Of a DNA stretch of 64,000 nucleotides, positions 8,671 to 21,492 are shown piece after piece; position 1 is the stretch's first letter, and each line of letters opens with the position of its first letter. The DNA comes from Gnetum montanum (lineage: Eukaryota > Streptophyta > Gnetopsida > Gnetales > Gnetaceae). A program made the translations under genes and the position numbers. Location of the stretch: assembly GCA_015680685.1 (NCBI GenBank), contig MNCI01005810.1:420772-484771 (forward strand). The letters run 5' to 3'. The notes below the pieces were generated by a model. That model was given only the letters and a program-made list of their open reading frames with translations. It searched no databases and was not told the origin of the DNA.

Positions 8671-11148
8671 TGTACTGACCTAAATCGTCGGTGTAAGGAT
8701 GGAAGGGAAATAGACACCGAGAGATCGTTGGGTAGCCACAGCCAACCCTGCCTTCACTTGAGGGCAGCCTGGAAAAAGGAACGAAGGCAGAGTGCCTTGG
8801 ATGGTTCGCACGCAAATCAACCAAGGACTTCCCCAAGCGTAAGCTATGGCTAGCGCTTGGGTTATCGTAAACGGTGTAAACGGAATATAAACAATGATAC
8901 GAAATGTAAATAAAGTGTACTGAATTATGAATAAAGTGTAAACAAAGTTATATTATAAACAGAAGATAAACTGAAGTAAATAATGTAAATGAGAGGCAAA
9001 AAATGAAACTGTATTGTATTGTTTTTAAATAAGAATATGCACTGATCAAAGCGTAGTTGCACAAGTGTGGACGGCAAGTCAAACGCCTAGCCCCGGAATG
9101 ATGTGACACAATGATGTGACGATGAAATGTGATTAATGTGAGAAGAAATCGGAAGCCAAAAATCGGATGTGCATCACCAATTTCTCCAATCTTTGCCTCT
9201 TTCAATCTTCTTCTCTCTCGTCTCTTTTGCCTTTGCTTCTCTTTGCCTCTTTGTCTTTTGCTTCTTTGTCTTTGTTCTTGTCTCTTCCTGTTTGTTGCTT
9301 CTTCTTCCAATTTGTGTGAATTGGTAGGGTATTTATAGGTTTGGGCTAGGGTTTTGGCTAGGGTTTGCTTTGACCAGGTTCAATGTATCCATGCTTGAAA
9401 GTTGTACATGAGTTGGATATGTGTTGGCAATTTTGCTTTTCTTGGCCATGTTCAATGTATTTTACAACTTATGGGTCATTTGAGCCCATAAAAAATAAAA
9501 ATAATAAAGAATACAAGCCCTTTAGCCATAAAACTTTAGAAAGTTTTTTTTAAAAAAGATTTCCAGCGGCGGCGACCCCCTTAATTAAAAATTATATTTT
9601 TTTGGGTTGCTGCGGTAAGAGCCGAGATAGCGATGTGGTAGCACAGGAGAGTACAGAAGCATTAGCGCGGTGAACAGTGGCGGAAGGAGCACAGAAACAT
9701 CAATGCAATAGAAGCAGAGACGGCCGCGTGACAAAAACAACAACGCAGCATGGTGGATGGCGGATTCGGCGACGGTAGTACAGAGGACAGCACAAGAGAC
9801 CGCCACGCAGCAGCGGCAGGAGTGGAAAACAGCGTCGCAGGTAGAGGCAGTGCAGCAGCAACGCGGCGAGCAAGAAACAGTGACGGGGCAAAGGTAGCAA
9901 ACAACAACGTGAGGGCAGTGCGATGGAGGAAAGCGATGGCAGGCACGGCACAGGAACACACAGGCTCGGGAGTGGGAGCAGTGGCGACGTCAGGTAGACA
10001 GGGAAGTCAACGACGCAGCGGTGGACGGTGCGAGACAGAAGGAACAGTAGCGGCAGCACCAGAAAACAGCAGCGTCAAGAAGCATAGGAGGCAGTACACA
10101 GGCGCGAAGCTAGATGGCAACGGAGAGGCAACAAACAGCAACACGACGCAGAGGGTGGTGGGAGCGCAGAGGACGCGTGTAGCAGTGCGGGGCACGGCAG
10201 GGACGGAATAGCAGCGCAGGGATGACGCAGCAGCGACAGGCGGAATGACGACATGGTAGGCAGCAATCAGACACGAAGCAAGGTGGCGTGGGAGCAGCTG
10301 TGGTAGGCAGCGACGGGGAGAGCGACGTGGCAGGGCCTGTGGAGGAGACAGCGTGAGACAACACGGTAGAAAGTGAAGGAGTGATAGTAGAAGAAACGAC
10401 GACGGAGAAGGTAGAGGTTTCCGCACAAGAATCTGGCCTGGGGGCGAATTCATCAGCAGGGGTGGCAAAACAACGACGTGGCAGCAGCAGGGACAGAATC
10501 AGCAACGCAGTGGGCACATGAATGGCAGCACAGCGGTGGCAGAAACGTGAATAAGGAGAGAAGGAGCAGGTTGGATCAGCGTCTTCGTGCCGAAGTAGGC
10601 AACATCCCTGCCCAGAGTCCCCCAGAGGTAGCCCTTCCCAAGGCCCAGGCCTTCGTCCAAAAGCTCTAGCAACTCCTCTGCCAAAGCCCTCACGGCTGCC
10701 CCGAATTCCTTCAGGGTCTCTCTCTCTCTGCTCATATGACGTGACATCACATCATGTATATCACTTATTGCATCATGGCGATGATGATTGTATTGTATTT
10801 GTTAGTGTTATGTTTCATTATTGTTCTTGTTTCTTGTGTGATTATAGTCCACAAGCACGTAGGTGTATCCTTGTGACTAGCTACAATGGGCTTGACTTGT
10901 TGTGCTCCTCACTTTCTTTTTTCGTGGCTTGCTTGCTTGCATTGGCTTTTCTTCAGGATCTAGAATCAACCTTCGGTTTTCTAAGCTTGCTCTTATTGTT
11001 GAGCTCTTGATGCTGAGAACAGGAATTAGCACGACAACATGTCTTTTTGTGATGCTGGTTATTGCCCTTTGCAATTGGGCTTCCATCCTTGAATTGTAGA
11101 GAAATAAATTTCCATTCAAAGTATTAAGCTAAAATTAATGGTGTTTCA
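8671..11148 (-). repeat. Element A 5' LTR
   Basis: 2478 bp, the partner of 395-2872, with the same TG...CA ends. In the element sense it starts at 11148 and ends at 8671, next to the primer-binding site. Flanked outside by TAAAG. Confidence 0.95.
9330..9337 (-). promoter_or_regulatory. TATA box in element A 5' LTR
   Basis: TATAAATA on the minus strand within CCTATAAATACCC. This is the likely core promoter for the gag-pro transcript. Confidence 0.65.
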
Positions 11149-11153
11149 TAAAG
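11149..11153. repeat. Right target-site duplication of element A (TAAAG)
   Basis: TAAAG directly after the LTR edge, identical to 390-394. Confidence 0.9.
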
Positions 11154-11399
11154 TATGTTGTGATTTTACCACTAGCTAAGTCACAATGATAGAAAGGAAA
11201 AATTAAGATAACTCATAGATTAGAGGCAAACTTGAATCAATTATTTACTCCAAAATACCATTATACAAAATTCACTAATAATATCTTTTTAATGATTTCC
11301 CCTACTCCTTTTTACAAAAAAGGACTATGCCTTTATATAGCCAAAACATGAAAAATTAGTTGTAACTAAAAGAAGCCATTATAACTACAAAGAAGTTAC

Positions 11400-14240
11400 A
11401 ATTATTTAGATGAACTACTAGCCACTTTCTTCTCAATAGCATCTTTGATGAAATTTAAAAGGGACAATTACTTCTGAATTTCTAAAATAGTTGAAGTCTC
11501 TATTGTGAATTCCTTAACATGCTCATCTTCTTATTGGACTAAGCTTTTGAACTAACTTTACTTGTATATTAGTGATAATTCCTTGACCACTTATTTTATA
11601 TCACTAATAGATAAAGACTATGATATTTTCTCTTTTAACCACCTACCATCATTTATTTTTGTGGTATTGATGACCTAATTTATGTTCTTTTCACATTCCT
11701 GCATGTTTTCTAAAGTAAAAATAAGATCTTCTTTAGCCTTTAAAATACATTCAAATCAATTCATTCCATCATTCATTATATCATCTAGAAATTTAGTCTC
11801 CATTTCAAGCAGTTGCTCTCTTTTTTCATTCACCTAATGTATGAAATCATTAGAATATGTAACAACTTGCTCAAAAGCCTCTTTTCTACCTTTTAGTTCA
11901 TTAATGCTAAACACGACTACCTCTAATTGTTGTTTCATGGTTTTTAACGATAAATTTGAAGTCAACCTCATATTCCAAACCTTCTGTTGGAAACTTTTTT
12001 ATCCTTGTTGGCTAATTCTTAGTGTAACTCTATGTTTTTCATTTTCAAAGATTATATATTGGCCTCCTTAAATTGAGGTATCTTTATTTGATGCTCATAC
12101 ATGTCCTTTGATACTTCAAAATCTAACTACATTAAATGATGTAGATTATTCATGCTTTCAATCTCTTGTTGTTGTTCTTTAATAGTTTCATTGATAGTTT
12201 TTAAGCAATCAACAATAACTGTCACTAAATTTTCTGCTAATTCATGATGGGACATGGCTACCTTTATTTTGCCTATTTTCACATCTACATTTTTTGATTG
12301 AAAGATAAGTAATTCTTGGACATTTGGCCTCTCTAGATCCAACTACTCAAAGATTAACTTTCCTTTTGTAGTTTTGACTTTTATAGATTTTGGTCCTTCC
12401 TTCATAATATATCCTAAAGAAAAATCTAAAAGAGTTAGGGCCATTGATGATGAAGATCTAGTACCAGTTGTCACAATTCTTAAGGATGGATTTTCCTTTT
12501 TTAATAGCAGCATCTTTTTAATAGAAATAATTTCTAACTACCTCTTTCTTTGCTCTTTTACTTCTTTGAACCAAATAAAGGCATCTAGATCCAAGGCTTC
12601 ATCTTTCCTATCAATCTACCATGAAAAACAATTATCTTTCATTTTATATAATTGTGCTTAACTAAACCATTTGGCCAATATATGATTATCCTCTCAAAAC
12701 CACCTAATGGTCAATAAATTTAGTCCTCTACACTGTTCTTCTAGTAGAATTATGAAGAGGATCCTTCTATGCTCATCCTCTACTTGCTACTTAGCTAAAT
12801 TTTTCAGTTTTTCATTTACTAGAGAATACACAACATCCTTTTCTTGATGTTCATGAGCCTTCCTAAAATCCTTGATTGGATTATAGAACCTATGTCTTAG
12901 TTTAGGAAAAATTTATTTCTCAAATTTTACCCCTATATTCACCATATCATCGGCATTTTCAAAATACCAAAAACCTATCTAAAAAGGAAAGAATTACCCT
13001 ACCATACTCATGTTGCAATGGGCTATTCTACATTTGTCTTCCTACCTCCAAAGTTGTTAAAATAGGAACCACAAATCATGGAAGCTTTCTTGGCCATCCT
13101 TCAAATCCCCCTATAATTATTTCTATATAGTGGACATGGAAGAAGATTCATCCCTTTCACTTAGTTCTAATTACATCTGTTACAACTTGTTCCATTCTTA
13201 AGATAGTTTTATTAGTAATGAATTGATACAAGAGTGGATAACAAATATTCATAAGAAATTGAAGGGTCTGGGCATTCATATAGTAGTTTTGATAAATAAA
13301 AAGGTACAAATCATAATAGGGCCTTATCTTTTTCAGTTGTCTTTCTACAACATATTGTGGAAAAATTGGTGAGAGCCTCTCATGACTTGGTGTTGTAGCC
13401 AAAACATGATCTAACAAGAAAGAACTCATGTTAAATTTGGTGTTGTTGGTCATGGTATTTGCTATGATATTCTATAGTTGAGTATTCATAAAATAGACTA
13501 GGTGGAAAGGCTTGTTACTTTCAACAATGGCCAAAAATTTAAACTATTGGGCTGCAATAAAACTTATATTAGAGCTAGAATAGATATTCAAAGTAGTGAT
13601 GAAAATGCAATGATGGAACCTGAGCTTATTGAAACTAGGGAAACTTTTCTTGTAGCTGAAAAATGTTGAGATGTTTAGCCCAACCATGTGTAGATCTTAT
13701 CTTTTTGCCAATGTCACGTTCCCTACAATTTCCATGGCATTTTCATTACAAGTGTCTTATGTAAAACAGCTTGGGAGAGGAACACCATATAATTCATAGC
13801 TTGTTCTAGAAATAATGTTAATTACTTGTTCGCACCTCCACTTGAATTTTAGACAATTCCTATTGAACTCTATTTTAGAGAAAATCCAATTAATGACACC
13901 TCTAATTAAATTGGCCTTAGGTCTAAAGCTAATTTTGTGTTTGCTTGTTTGCTAATAAAAGTTCTTCCATTTTTTCTACTCATCAAAAGCATTTACATGG
14001 AATTTTTGGGCATAGTCATGACCTTTGTTGGAGTAAATGAGTGCCTTTAGGTCCTCCTCTTTTGGATCCTGAAGCTTCAAATCTTCATTTGATTCTTTCC
14101 ATCTCCATAATAGAAAAATAGATAAATCAAAATGCTACAAATACTTTGTGGGCACTTGAACTAGCACATCTTAAAATAAGAGAGTAATCTCTTTCTTTGT
14201 TTTGATATACTTATTTGACATGATGAATATCTAGCCTGCT
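11400..14240 (-). pseudogene. Decayed long reading frame, unknown protein with coiled-coil part
   Basis: Read on the minus strand, this AT-rich stretch gives long protein-like runs broken by scattered stops and shifts. One run (13453-13157) holds about 98 codons. Near 12060-11430 the peptide is rich in Glu, Lys, Leu and Asn with heptad-like spacing (for example LLEMETKFLDDIMNDGMN), suggesting a coiled coil. I do not recognise the family and see no retrotransposon enzyme motif. It could be an old host gene or an element-borne antisense frame. Element A inserted just downstream of its 3' end. Confidence 0.4.
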
Positions 14241-14929
14241 AACTACGTAGATTGCTATGAAAATTCTAAGCACTCTTCTTTATTCTTACCACTCTATTCA
14301 ATTTTTTAAAGATCTTTCAAAGTCATTTGTGTAATGATGTTTGATGCTAAAACTTGTAAGTCTTTAAGGATGATTTAAGATGCAATCTATTTTGAATGGC
14401 CTTTAGATTCATTCATTTAAATCCCTCTATCATTTTATTTCAATCCTTAACTTTTTGATTCGCCATTTAATTCTAAAAATTTGATAGATCTCAATTGAGT
14501 GGCCTCTTCCATTTTATTTAATGTACTAGAGAAATATAGTTAGACCTATTTCTAAAGTGGTTTAGTGGTTGTTCTCCTCATTTCAATCCAAATCTTTGAT
14601 TACATTCAAGCTCAAATTGAGAAAAATTTTACCCTAAATTAGACCTGGAAGGAGTTTTCTTCACTTCAGGCATTTCAATAAAATGGAAAAAGATGTGTTT
14701 TCTCCATTTTGGGCCTTTGAATGAACTGGAGAAAGATGCATTTTCTCCATTACATTTTTTTGGGCCATTTCCTTTGAAAATTTTGAAACTATTCATAAGT
14801 GCAAGATGGAAAAATCGATTTTGCCCCATTTTGGAAGTAGATTAACGGTCATTTTACCAATCTTGATATTAAGGTCATAAAGTCATGTGTTTTTACATTG
14901 CATAATGCCTTGCATTTAAACTAGATCCA
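14241..14929. other. AT-rich sequence with short TTTCTCCATTT repeats
   Basis: No gene seen. Around 14660-14780 a few imperfect copies of a unit containing TTTTCTCCATT and GGGCC occur, which may be decayed relatives of the 77-bp satellite that follows. Confidence 0.4.
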
Positions 14930-15400
14930 AAATGGAAAAATAGGTCTTGGCCAAGTTGCAAAATTGACCACATGTAGTTTTTCCCAATTCAGGTTCTTGA
15001 TGGTTGAAATGGGGAAAATGAGTCCTAGCCAAGTTATGAAGTGAGCCAAGCACAATTTTCTCCAATTCTGGTTTTTGATGATTGAAATGGAGAAAATGAG
15101 ACCTCGCCAAGTTATGAAGTGGGCCAAGCATGATTTTCTTTAGTTTGGGTTTTTAATGGTTGAAATGGGGAAAATGAGTCCTATCCAAGTTATGAAATGA
15201 GCTAAACTTGATTTTCTCCAATTTAATTTTTTTATGGCCAAAATGAGGTAAATGAGTCCTAGCCAAATTATGAAATGGACCAAGCGTGGTTTTCTCCAGT
15301 CGAAGTTTTTTATGGCTAAAATGGAGAAAATGAGTCCTAGCCAAGTTATGAAATGGAACAAGTGTAATTTTCTCCCATTTAGGTTTTTCATTTTTTGGCT
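14930..15400. repeat. 77-bp tandem repeat, about six copies
   Basis: Units share GAAAATGAGTCCTAGCCAAG followed by TTATGAA and recur at about 15013, 15090, 15168, 15245 and 15322, a spacing of 77-78 bp; a more diverged copy precedes them. Open frames on the minus strand here only reflect the repeat. Confidence 0.85.
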
Positions 15401-17219
15401 CTTTGACCAACCATATCTTCATTTGACTATCTTCTATTCTAAATTAGTCATTTCCATATTTCCATTAACCTTATGGCCATCCTAATTCAAAAATATAAAC
15501 TTGATGTATGACATCATCTCTGTGTGCTAATATAATTCCAAATTATAAAATAAACCTTAATCTTGTATATTAGAAAAATAAAATTTTTCATTTTTTAAAC
15601 TCAAATTTTAACTTGAGGTCTCCTCAAGATGATTTCTGACTTAGCATATAAGATCACTAATTTTTATATCTCATGTTGGGATAAAATAAATTTTCTTAGC
15701 TTCACAAGAAGGCAAAGTATAAATGTTTTTCTTTGTTCTTCTGCTTGGCCAATGCACTTATTAGATATTCAAATTCTAATCTTATCTTGGTTAAATGAGT
15801 CTTCTTTCAATTCACAAACTAGAATTATTTATTTTGAAATAATTGTGTCTTTGCATTTCTCAACCTTTTCTGAAAAAAATGGATCTTTTTACATAATGGG
15901 CAGTTAGAAATTAGCATCGTCTAATATAACTTATACCACAAAACTTTTATGGAGTAGTATTTATGCCTTTGAAAATTTCACATCCTTTATAAACTTGAAT
16001 CTGAAACTACATCAATGCTATTTCAACTAGTAAAATAGTAATATACTAGCCCTTAAAGTTTCAACCAAAACTCAAACCTAGAACCTTTCTATGCTAAAAC
16101 TTTTTATGATTATCATAAACCATTTTTAATTCTACTTTCTTCTACCTTGTTTCCACTTAAGAACTCAAATGTCCAATAATATTGTACATCATGGCTTGAT
16201 TTGATTTTATAGTAAAATTTAAATTTCCAAACACCAATCTCTATTCCATTAATGGTCAAAATGTTTTCAACAAATGGGAAGCATGTGATTGTGAAAATTG
16301 AGTAGGAATAGAATGATGAGAATTGGTGGCATAAATGTAGCATGAAGATGGCGATGACTTATTTAGCTTAAATGGTGCAATGTAGTCAAACAAAAAAATT
16401 ACATAAGACTTTTAAGATTGTAATGGGGATTGCTTGGATTAATTGTAATCAAATCAACAAATGTAATAAGGCTCTTTAGGAAAAGACTTACTATTTACCT
16501 TTTGGCATGTCAAAACCTTAAGGAAAATGGAAAATATGGATATGTGTTTATAGTCTAGCAAGGCCATAAATGAGCAAGGACTTTAGAACAAGAGTTGAGT
16601 TTGAAAAAAAGATCTACATTAAGATGTCATGAGATCTACGTAGAGATTTCATTAGGAAGACTACATAGGAAAGATGAGAGCATGGACATGTACAATGACT
16701 ATAATCTAAATGAATATGCTCAAGGGATTGGGAAGAAGCAAAATCAATAAGAGAAATCCTCAAGGACTAGAGCTCAAAAGTTGAGAAGATGTTTCCAAGA
16801 AAAAAAATATGTCTTGGCCAAGAGAAGTGCATTCACAGGACCATCTCCCAAAAATAGGAGATGTCACCTTTAAAATAAGACATCTCCCATGAGATGTCTC
16901 CTCAAAGACATCCCATTCAAGAAGGAGACATATCCCTAGAACTAAGGCTAAATTTGGATAGACATCCCAATCTCAAAGGAGATATCTACATTAGCCATTG
17001 AATAGCCATTGCATAAATTTTGAGGTATTTTCAAAAACTTTGGTGCTATAAGAAGACTTCAAATTCTATCCTCTTGTTCATATCATTTTCTTGGTTGTAT
17101 GTTAGTTTTATGTTGAATTGAGCCTCAATGGAAAGGTCTTGTGATTTTAATTACATTCCCTTCTTACCTTTTACATTCTTTCTTGTTGCCCTGTGGGGTT
17201 GATGTGCTTCTTGCAATAA
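15401..17219. other. AT-rich intergenic or decayed element sequence
   Basis: No supportable gene. Around 16840-16990 several copies of the motif GGAGACATC/GAGATGTC occur, possibly part of the LTR of the copia-like remnant that follows. Confidence 0.4.
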
Positions 17220-17560
17220 GGCATCTATATTGATATTATCAGGATCCCATGGGATTGAGTGGTTTTGGAGTGTCAAAGCACTCTAGAGTGGAGATCAATT
17301 TTGTAAAGGTTATGGGATCCTTGAAATCACATTTTAAGCTTGTTAGGACCTTGAGGGGTTGAGTGGCTTCATAGCGATGAAACACTCTAGAGTGGATCTT
17401 AGAGCTTGTATAGGGTGTGGTATCCTTCAAATCACATTTTGAGCTTGTTAGGACCTTGCAAGATTAAGAGATTTCATAGAAATGAAACTCTCCATAGTGA
17501 AGCTCAAATCTTGTAAAGGTTGTGGTGTTCTTTGAACCAAATTTTGGAAGAAAAAAAGTC
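17220..17560 (+). repeat. About 110-bp tandem repeat, three copies, in a copia-like LTR
   Basis: Three imperfect copies containing GATTGAGTGG/GGTTGAGTGGC, CACTCTAGAGTGGA and AAATCACATTTTGAGCTTG. They lie just upstream of a primer-binding-site-like motif, so they are probably LTR-internal repeats of the Ty1/copia remnant. Confidence 0.65.
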
Positions 17561-17703
17561 TAGAGGTGTGCAAGGAATTTACCCTTCGAGTGTGGACTAA
17601 CCAAGTTGGGGAATCATGTAAAGTTTGTGTTTAGTTTTATGGCTATAAATTGTTTTAATTGGCAAACTTATTCAACCCCACTTCTAATGTCTCAATCCTT
17701 ATG

Positions 17704-17716
17704 TGGTATTGGAGCC
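17704..17716 (+). other. Copia-type primer-binding site, degraded
   Basis: TGGTATTGGAGCC closely matches TGGTATCAGAGCC, the initiator-Met site typical of Ty1/copia elements, and a gag-like frame begins about 40 bp downstream. Confidence 0.55.
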
Positions 17717-17757
17717 CAATACTCCCAGTTTTGAGCATAACAACTCAAGAGTGAACA

Positions 17758-18900
17758 ATGGAAGAAGGATCATACATCAAGTTAACAATGTTAAATGGGG
17801 TCACATTCACATGCTGGAATATTTAAATGCAAAAATTCTTTAAGTATGTGAGGTTCATAGTTTTGGTATTCATCTTGGATGAATGCACTCAACTCATTGG
17901 CAGCATTTTGTGTAGCAATGGTAAATAAGAGGTAAGCAATCTAACCTTTCAAACTTTGATAACATTTGTATGGAATTCTGGATATGTGGTAGAAGAGGCC
18001 ATATGGTCTCTAAGTTCCTAAATGCTTATAGGTTATAAGGAAAAGAGTATAGTGAAGAAAGGAGAAGAAGTAATTTTTATACAAGTTGGGATGATGAAGA
18101 GGAAATAATCCATAAGGATAAGCACGTAAAAATCATCTACAATAACTGGGACAATGGAAAAAAAAGTCATGAAGAGGTAGATAATACTACAAAGGACTCA
18201 CACCTCATTTGCATGGCTCTCACAAATGATGATGCTAACCCCTCTTATGATGATAAATTTGAAACTGATGATGAAAGCTATGATCTTTTGTGTAAGGAAC
18301 TTTTATCTTTTCAAAATATTTGTATAAATTTCAATAAGCAACTAAAAGCCAAGGATGAAGATATTTATTTGTTAAATACAAATATTTTATATCTCACAAA
18401 AGAAACCTTAGACCTAAGGATTCATAATAAAAAACTAACCTTGTCTTATGAACAAATTAAGGAAGAACTTGGTGATACTAAACTTATAAATGATAAACTA
18501 GTTAAAGAAAAGGAATCTCTTCAAATAGTTCTTGGATAGGAAGGAAGTCCAAATGAAAAAAGTATTCTAGGATGTTGTCAACAAGAATAAGCATCTACAA
18601 TAACCTCATTTGAATAAGAGAGCACTTCAAAGATTGAGGTAACCACTAGCACTACAAGTAACCAAAAGGTAACTCCAAGGTATAATAATTTCAACAAACG
18701 GTTTAGCTATTTTTACTATAATAGATTTGGACACAAGCAATGGAATTGCAATTTAAAGTTTTATCATATGAACATCTGGTCATATCATAAGACTCCTTGG
18801 CCTTATCCAAATGTGCCTAGAAAGGAAATCTTTCAAAACAAAAAGGAAGGGAGGATAAATCAAAATGGTAAAGAGAGAAAAAAAGTTTGGAGAATCAAGA
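17758..18900 (+). pseudogene. Decayed Ty1/copia Gag
   Basis: Begins with a peptide of the copia Gag style (LNGVTFTCWN). After stops and shifts an open stretch at 18213-18539 encodes an acidic then coiled-coil segment (YDDKFETDDESYDLL followed by Leu/Lys/Glu-rich sequence). Near 18704-18750 is a damaged zinc knuckle ending in GHKQWNC, with its first cysteines lost. The usual copia order Gag then protease-integrase-RT is not continued; the sequence fades before element I begins at 19285. Confidence 0.55.
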
Positions 18901-19284
18901 GAAAATAAGGAAGTGAAAGAACTCTTGGTAATTTTGTAAAAGGGAAAAAAACACTTGAAATAAATGAAATTGGTATGAAAGGAGAAACATTAAAAGAAGA
19001 ACCTTAGTTCCAATCTCCTTATACATCTTGATCTTCATCAACAAGCAATGTAAGTAACAGTAAGTATACTTATAATCATTATTTCTTAACTTGATGAGAT
19101 TAGAATAGATTAGTATTTTTATGATTGAATGGAAGCTATTCGAAATCCAAATAAATTTCCACTTGATCTTACAAATTGTTGAAGCTATAAGATGCTAAAA
19201 TGTCCTACTTGTACTACTTTTAAAGTTTTTGTTAATAAAACATGCTCTTAACTAGAATATAGTGGTTTCAAGTGGTTTAAAGAC
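18901..19284. other. Remainder of the copia-like remnant, no clear gene
   Basis: AT-rich with short broken frames. I see no integrase or RT motif. It ends where element I's LTR starts. Confidence 0.4.
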
Positions 19285-19324
19285 TGAAACACCACCAAAT
19301 TTGGGCTATAGAATCTTGACTACA

Positions 19325-19930
19325 AATTTTTCTAAGTGTTGGGACTATGCTTTCAACTACCTCAAAGTGTAGTCAACTCAATAGAGAGTGTAGTCAACAT
19401 AGGGGCCAATTTGGAAATTTTTCTAAGTGTAAAGCCAACTGCTACAAAATTTTCTAAGTGCTGAGACTATGCTCTCCATTTCCCTAGAGCATAGTCAAAC
19501 ATAGTCAACATGGAAGCTTAGTTTTTACAAAATTTTCTAAGTGTTGAGACTCCAGTCTCCACTGTCGTAGAGCGTAGTCAAGTGTAGTCAGCATGAAGAT
19601 CCAATTTTTGAAAATTTTTCTAAGTGCTAAGACTACACTCTCCACTACTTTCGAGTGATTCAAGTGTAGTCATCATGGAAGCCTAGTTTTTGCATAAAAT
19701 TTCTAAGTATCGAGACTATGCTTTTTGCTACCCTAAAGTGTAGTCAAGCGTAGTTAATTGGAAGCCAATTTTTCCAAGTACTGAGACTACACTCATACCT
19801 AGTCAAGAGTGTAGTCAACCTCTCATGAAGAGTGTAGTTAGCACATAGCCATATTTTGCAAAATTTTCTAAGTGTGAGACTATGCTCTTCTCTAGTCCAA
19901 AGCGTAGTCAAGTGTAGTCAACTAGAACAG
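19325..19930 (+). repeat. About 90-110-bp tandem units in U3 of element I
   Basis: Around six units. Each holds TTTTCTAAGTG followed by an imperfect palindrome of the type GACTATGCTCT...AGAGCATAGTC and then TAGTCAACATGG. Confidence 0.75.
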
Positions 19931-20317
19931 CCTCCAAAGGCCTCCACAACGTAGCAATGGCATTCACCTCAACTCAAACTCACCTTTGACAACCATGATC
20001 AACAACATGTATCTTTTTTTTATCTTTTTTGTTCCCCAAAATTGTAACTATGCTTGACCCCACTCAAAATAGTGGACAACGTAGTCTTAGAGCATAGTCT
20101 CCAAACTTGCATTTTTCTAGGTACATTGCAATATTCTTGATGCATGTACATGCAATTGGTAGTGTAGTCATAGTCTTACAGTCTCAAAAAGTTCATCAAA
20201 GCATAGAAGAGCACAACAAGGCTAGCCTCAGTGGAGAGTGTAGTTGGATGATAGCGTAGTCTCGATTGTCCCTTTGCCACATGGCAATCTCTCCAGATTT
20301 TGTGCTAAACCTAGCCC

Positions 20318-20325
20318 TATAAATG
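20318..20325 (+). promoter_or_regulatory. TATA box of element I LTR
   Basis: TATAAATG within CCCTATAAATGCCC, followed closely by CACCAACATTTTAGG as in the sister LTRs. Confidence 0.5.
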
Positions 20326-21112
20326 CCCTACACCACCAACATTTTAGGGGTTGATATTTTTTAAGTAGGTTGGAAAAACTTTCATGTTGGCATTTGGCAT
20401 TTTTGATGAACAAGATCTAAAGGTGCACCAGTGAACTAGAGAGAAGCAGAGTTGCATACCACAACCCATCATAGCCCAGCAAAACACCACAACCCACAAT
20501 ACACTGCAAAAACCAACCCGGTAGGCATAAACGCCATAGTGAGCACTAGTCTTCATGGTCAAAGATCTTGGAGACTGTGACTATGCTCTCCACTATGCCT
20601 ATTGTACATCGTGCACCTTCTCATCCCTTTTGGAGTTAACTAAATTCAACCTCATTTGGGTAGTGTTCTATTTCTCTCTCTTACATTTTCATACTTTCTT
20701 AGCATTTTTGCTATTTTTAACACTTGCTCACATTACAACTATGCTCGGGTAGTAGTTTTCACAAGTCGACATCCTCATTTTTTCCAAAACCCTTGACTAG
20801 ACTCACCCCCTTGGACACCCATGACTATGCTCTACACCATTAACACCACTGACACCGTCAACACCATTAACACCATGAACACTGCTAAAACACTTACCTC
20901 TATTTTACATCAACATCATGGCTAACCACACCACACCCCAGTTGCATCCAACACCTTGGTTGGATCTAACCAAGTCCCTATTCAATTGAAAAGATTATTT
21001 AGTGCACCACATCTCTTCCTCTAGTAAGCCCTCATGTGGACATGGGGTTAGGCTATGCACCTGTTGACCCCTCGGTGTTCTAGCTACTGACATATTTAGT
21101 TGCTACATTTTT

Positions 21113-21129
21113 TGGTGTTAGAGGGTTGA
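21113..21129 (+). other. Degraded primer-binding site of element I
   Basis: TGGTGTTAGAGGGTTGA lies six bases after the LTR end and resembles the TGGTGCTAGAAGGAGGG of the other elements. Confidence 0.5.
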
Positions 21130-21492
21130 ACCACTTTTTTAGACTCCATTGTGGTTGTCTTTGCATGCTCTCTGCATCATAGTTGTATATCAACCTATCA
21201 ATGTAGATTGGGCCCCATAGTTGATCCTCCTAGGACCCCATGTAGCAACCCAAATCACACTTCTATCCACTATTTTTCTAAGTCTTCATTCTCTCACCAT
21301 AGAGAGTAGAGTGTATGGAGAGTGTAGTTGGCTCTCAGTGTAATGAGCATAGTCTCCATAGTTAACCATTTTTCTACAATTTCTAGACTTAGCCATTTTC
21401 TACTACCGGTAGAGTTAGTTATTTTTCTACAATTTAGAGTTAAATTTTTTTGAAAATAGTAACTTGGAGAACTCCCTTTCACAACTCGATCT

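Larger units (their letters stand above)
395..11148 (-). mobile_element. Element A: complete gag-pro-only Tat-like LTR retrotransposon
   Basis: Reading on the minus strand, the order is 5' LTR (11148-8671), primer-binding site, gag-pro, a 27-bp array, about 1.8 kb of noncoding DNA, polypurine tract and 3' LTR (2872-395). Perfect TAAAG duplications flank it, so it is one intact insertion. There is no reverse transcriptase, RNase H or integrase, so it must depend on a pol supplied by another element. This resembles the gag-only nonautonomous elements known in plants. The protease end and the 3' region match those of the other elements here, so A probably arose by losing the antisense-gene and pol block of a full element. 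Confidence 0.9.
19285..21107 (+). repeat. Element I 5' LTR
   Basis: Starts TGAAACACCACCAAATTT, the family's LTR start, and ends GTTGCTACA before a primer-binding-site-like sequence. It contains a tandem-repeat U3 and a TATA box. No partner LTR is in the window. Confidence 0.75.
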
